NCBI RefSeq assembly: GCF_050589605.1 | Contig: NZ_JBNGOO010000002.1 | Length of the DNA: 64,000 nucleotides | Source of the DNA: Granulosicoccus sp947495035 | GTDB taxonomy: Bacteria; Pseudomonadota; Gammaproteobacteria; Granulosicoccales; Granulosicoccaceae | Strand: one strand, 5' to 3' | In this document: one piece after another, positions 63,051-64,000 of the stretch | How positions within the stretch are numbered: the stretch's first letter is position 1 | How the letters are laid out: every line of letters starts with the position of its first letter | Notes under the pieces: model-generated | What the model saw: only the letters and a program-made list of their open reading frames with translations | Told to the model about the DNA's origin: nothing | The model's database searches: none | Program-made: the position numbers and the translations under genes

Positions 63051-63234
63051 GACGACGAAACACACAATAGTTCACAGTTCAGCCTGAAAACCAGTGAAAA
63101 TGGGCATCTTGGACACCGAGGAACAGCAAATACCTGCCTCTGCTTGCGGGTTCGCAATTCATTTGGCATTGACCTGATGAGCCAGTACAACCAGAATTCA
63201 CGGTTGCAAATAACTGCTCTGACACTCCTTGATC

Positions 63235-64000
63235 ATGATGATTTTCTCACGGACCGGCATGGCCGGTTTTTTTATGGCCAGCTTGCTGGTTATTTCCGGA
63301 TGCAGCGACTCCTCGTCGTCGACGCCTCTGAATGACGGTAGTCCTGTCGACGGTGGCACTACCGGTGATCAGACCACTGGCGGAACCGATACGGACGCTG
63401 GCACTGATACCGGAACCGATACCGATGCGGGTACTGATGCCGGAACCGATGCTGGCACTGATACCGGTGCAGGTACTGATGCCGGAACCGATACTGGCAC
63501 TGACACCGGAACCGATAATGGCACTGATACCGGTGCAACGGTGGGATTGCCAGGTAACACGCCTGATGACGATGGGGCGCTGGCTCCTCCGGTCTCCGGT
63601 GGCAATGACCTTTCCGGCGGAGATGATGACAGCCCGACCGCCGCAGAGACGGCCTCCCTGGTTGGTCCTTCCATCAAGGATGAATCCCGCAGCGCTGGAC
63701 CACCGTCAGTACCCACGGACCTGACGCTGTTGCTGGCCGCCGAGAAATGGATCGAGTTCACCTGGGCACCTTCCACGGATGACCAGGCTGTCAAGGCCTA
63801 CGAAATCTATCGCGATGGCAGTCTGATTGCGACAGTCAGCAATACCGAATACGAGCACGACATCCGCAGCTGGTTGAGCACGTCGTTCATCGACTGCAAC
63901 TTCACTCGTTACACCGATTGCCCGTCCCGAGAGCCGGTGCCGGGTGCCAGCTACAGCTACGCCGTGGCGGCCGTTGACAACGAAGGCATGCGTTCCGAGC
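63235..64000 (+). CDS. Surface lipoprotein with Thr/Asp-Gly repeat linker and fibronectin-III-like domain (3' end outside window)
   Basis: At least 255 residues are encoded, with no stop before the window end. MMIFSRTGMAGFFMASLLVISGC is a signal peptide with lipobox VISGC; the mature protein starts CSDSSSS. Residues about 40-95 repeat the unit GTDTG/GTDAG. An acidic Ser/Gly part follows, and from about 160 a fibronectin type III-like domain (PPSVPTDLTLLLAAEKWIEFTWAPSTDDQAVKAYEIYRDG). Alternative starts are ATGs at 63238 and 63259; none has a clear ribosome site. The linker resembles that of the GH10 xylanase at the left end, so a glycan-active or adhesive role is likely. Confidence 0.75.
   Translation, partial: MMIFSRTGMAGFFMASLLVISGCSDSSSSTPLNDGSPVDGGTTGDQTTGGTDTDAGTDTGTDTDAGTDAGTDAGTDTGAGTDAGTDTGTDTGTDNGTDTGATVGLPGNTPDDDGALAPPVSGGNDLSGGDDDSPTAAETASLVGPSIKDESRSAGPPSVPTDLTLLLAAEKWIEFTWAPSTDDQAVKAYEIYRDGSLIATVSNTEYEHDIRSWLSTSFIDCNFTRYTDCPSREPVPGASYSYAVAAVDNEGMRSE
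63253..63273 (+). terminator. Intrinsic terminator-like hairpin inside the lipoprotein signal sequence
   Basis: ACCGGC / GCCGGT with a 3-nt loop, followed by seven T. It has the form of a rho-independent terminator, but lies 18 bp into the lipoprotein gene. It could stop transcription from the opp operon or attenuate the lipoprotein gene; it could also be a chance of the codons for AGFF. Confidence 0.5.

Noticed and set aside
1..64000. tRNA, rRNA or riboswitch genes
   Set aside because: I found no cloverleaf-like or rRNA sequence and no recognisable riboswitch; a covariance-model search would be needed to exclude small RNAs fully.

Overview
This is a 64 kb chromosomal window with a fairly even base composition typical of a moderately GC-rich genome. 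Coding is dense and operonic on both strands, and I see no rRNA, tRNA, CRISPR, phage or insertion-sequence genes. The gene content (DsbB, a YeeZ-like epimerase, Tex, a YbcJ-like S4 protein, 3-hydroxybutyrate-oligomer hydrolase, several ABC and TRAP importers, GH10 and GH1 glycosidases) fits a heterotrophic, probably marine gammaproteobacterium with a large scavenging repertoire. A Granulosicoccus-type organism is one possibility, but that is inference. Two runs of exactly 98 N (12993-13090 and 18899-18996) each follow a short tandem repeat, so this looks like a draft scaffold broken at minisatellites.

Layout. 1-4.1 kb: the end of dsbB, a surface xylanase lipoprotein, a small coiled-coil protein and a DUF3750 protein. 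4.2-7.7 kb: a sugar-acid catabolic group (BDH2/keto-deoxy-fuconate-type SDR, 3-hydroxyisobutyrate-type dehydrogenase, UxaA-type dehydratase). 7.8-11.8 kb: a YeeZ-like epimerase, a TauE/SafE permease, an SDR, an unknown gene and an exported FG-GAP protein. 11.9-17.5 kb: a complete beta-hydroxyaspartate cycle locus, bhcR divergent from bhcABCD, which converts two glyoxylate to oxaloacetate and so supports growth on glycolate or glyoxylate; its divergent promoter region holds AT-rich inverted repeats and a 12-bp minisatellite. 17.6-26.5 kb: housekeeping and accessory genes (RluA-type synthase, DUF2177, M20 amidohydrolase, HDOD regulator with a Glu at the phosphorylation site, GH1 glucosidase, fhs, a lone XdhC).

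26.6-37 kb: tex, a DHH phosphoesterase, an S4 protein, a hybrid histidine kinase, and an ABC ATPase / FtsX-type permease / HlyD-type adaptor trio. 37-49.4 kb: two divergent operons that look like one peptide or muropeptide scavenging system. The minus strand carries the binding protein, two permeases, a peroxiredoxin-like protein and a cytoplasmic S9 peptidase. The plus strand carries both ATPases, a cytoplasmic SxxK serine hydrolase, a variant anmK and a sugar-kinase-like phosphotransferase. 49.5-55.1 kb: a DUF533 protein, then a TRAP transporter with an SDR and a RbsD/FucU mutarotase, preceded by an inverted repeat and a possible 41-residue ORF. 55.1-55.4 kb: a 4 x 40-bp tandem repeat and a hairpin terminator. 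55.4-63 kb: a 3-hydroxybutyrate-oligomer hydrolase divergent from an Opp-type transporter with a fused double ATPase. The window ends in a second low-complexity, Thr/Asp/Gly-linker surface lipoprotein with a fibronectin-III-like domain.

Together the genes describe a scavenger of plant or algal glycans, sugar acids, C2 compounds, peptides and cell-wall fragments. The most notable items are the intact beta-hydroxyaspartate cycle, the muropeptide-like locus, and the four distinct tandem repeats next to gene ends or promoters.
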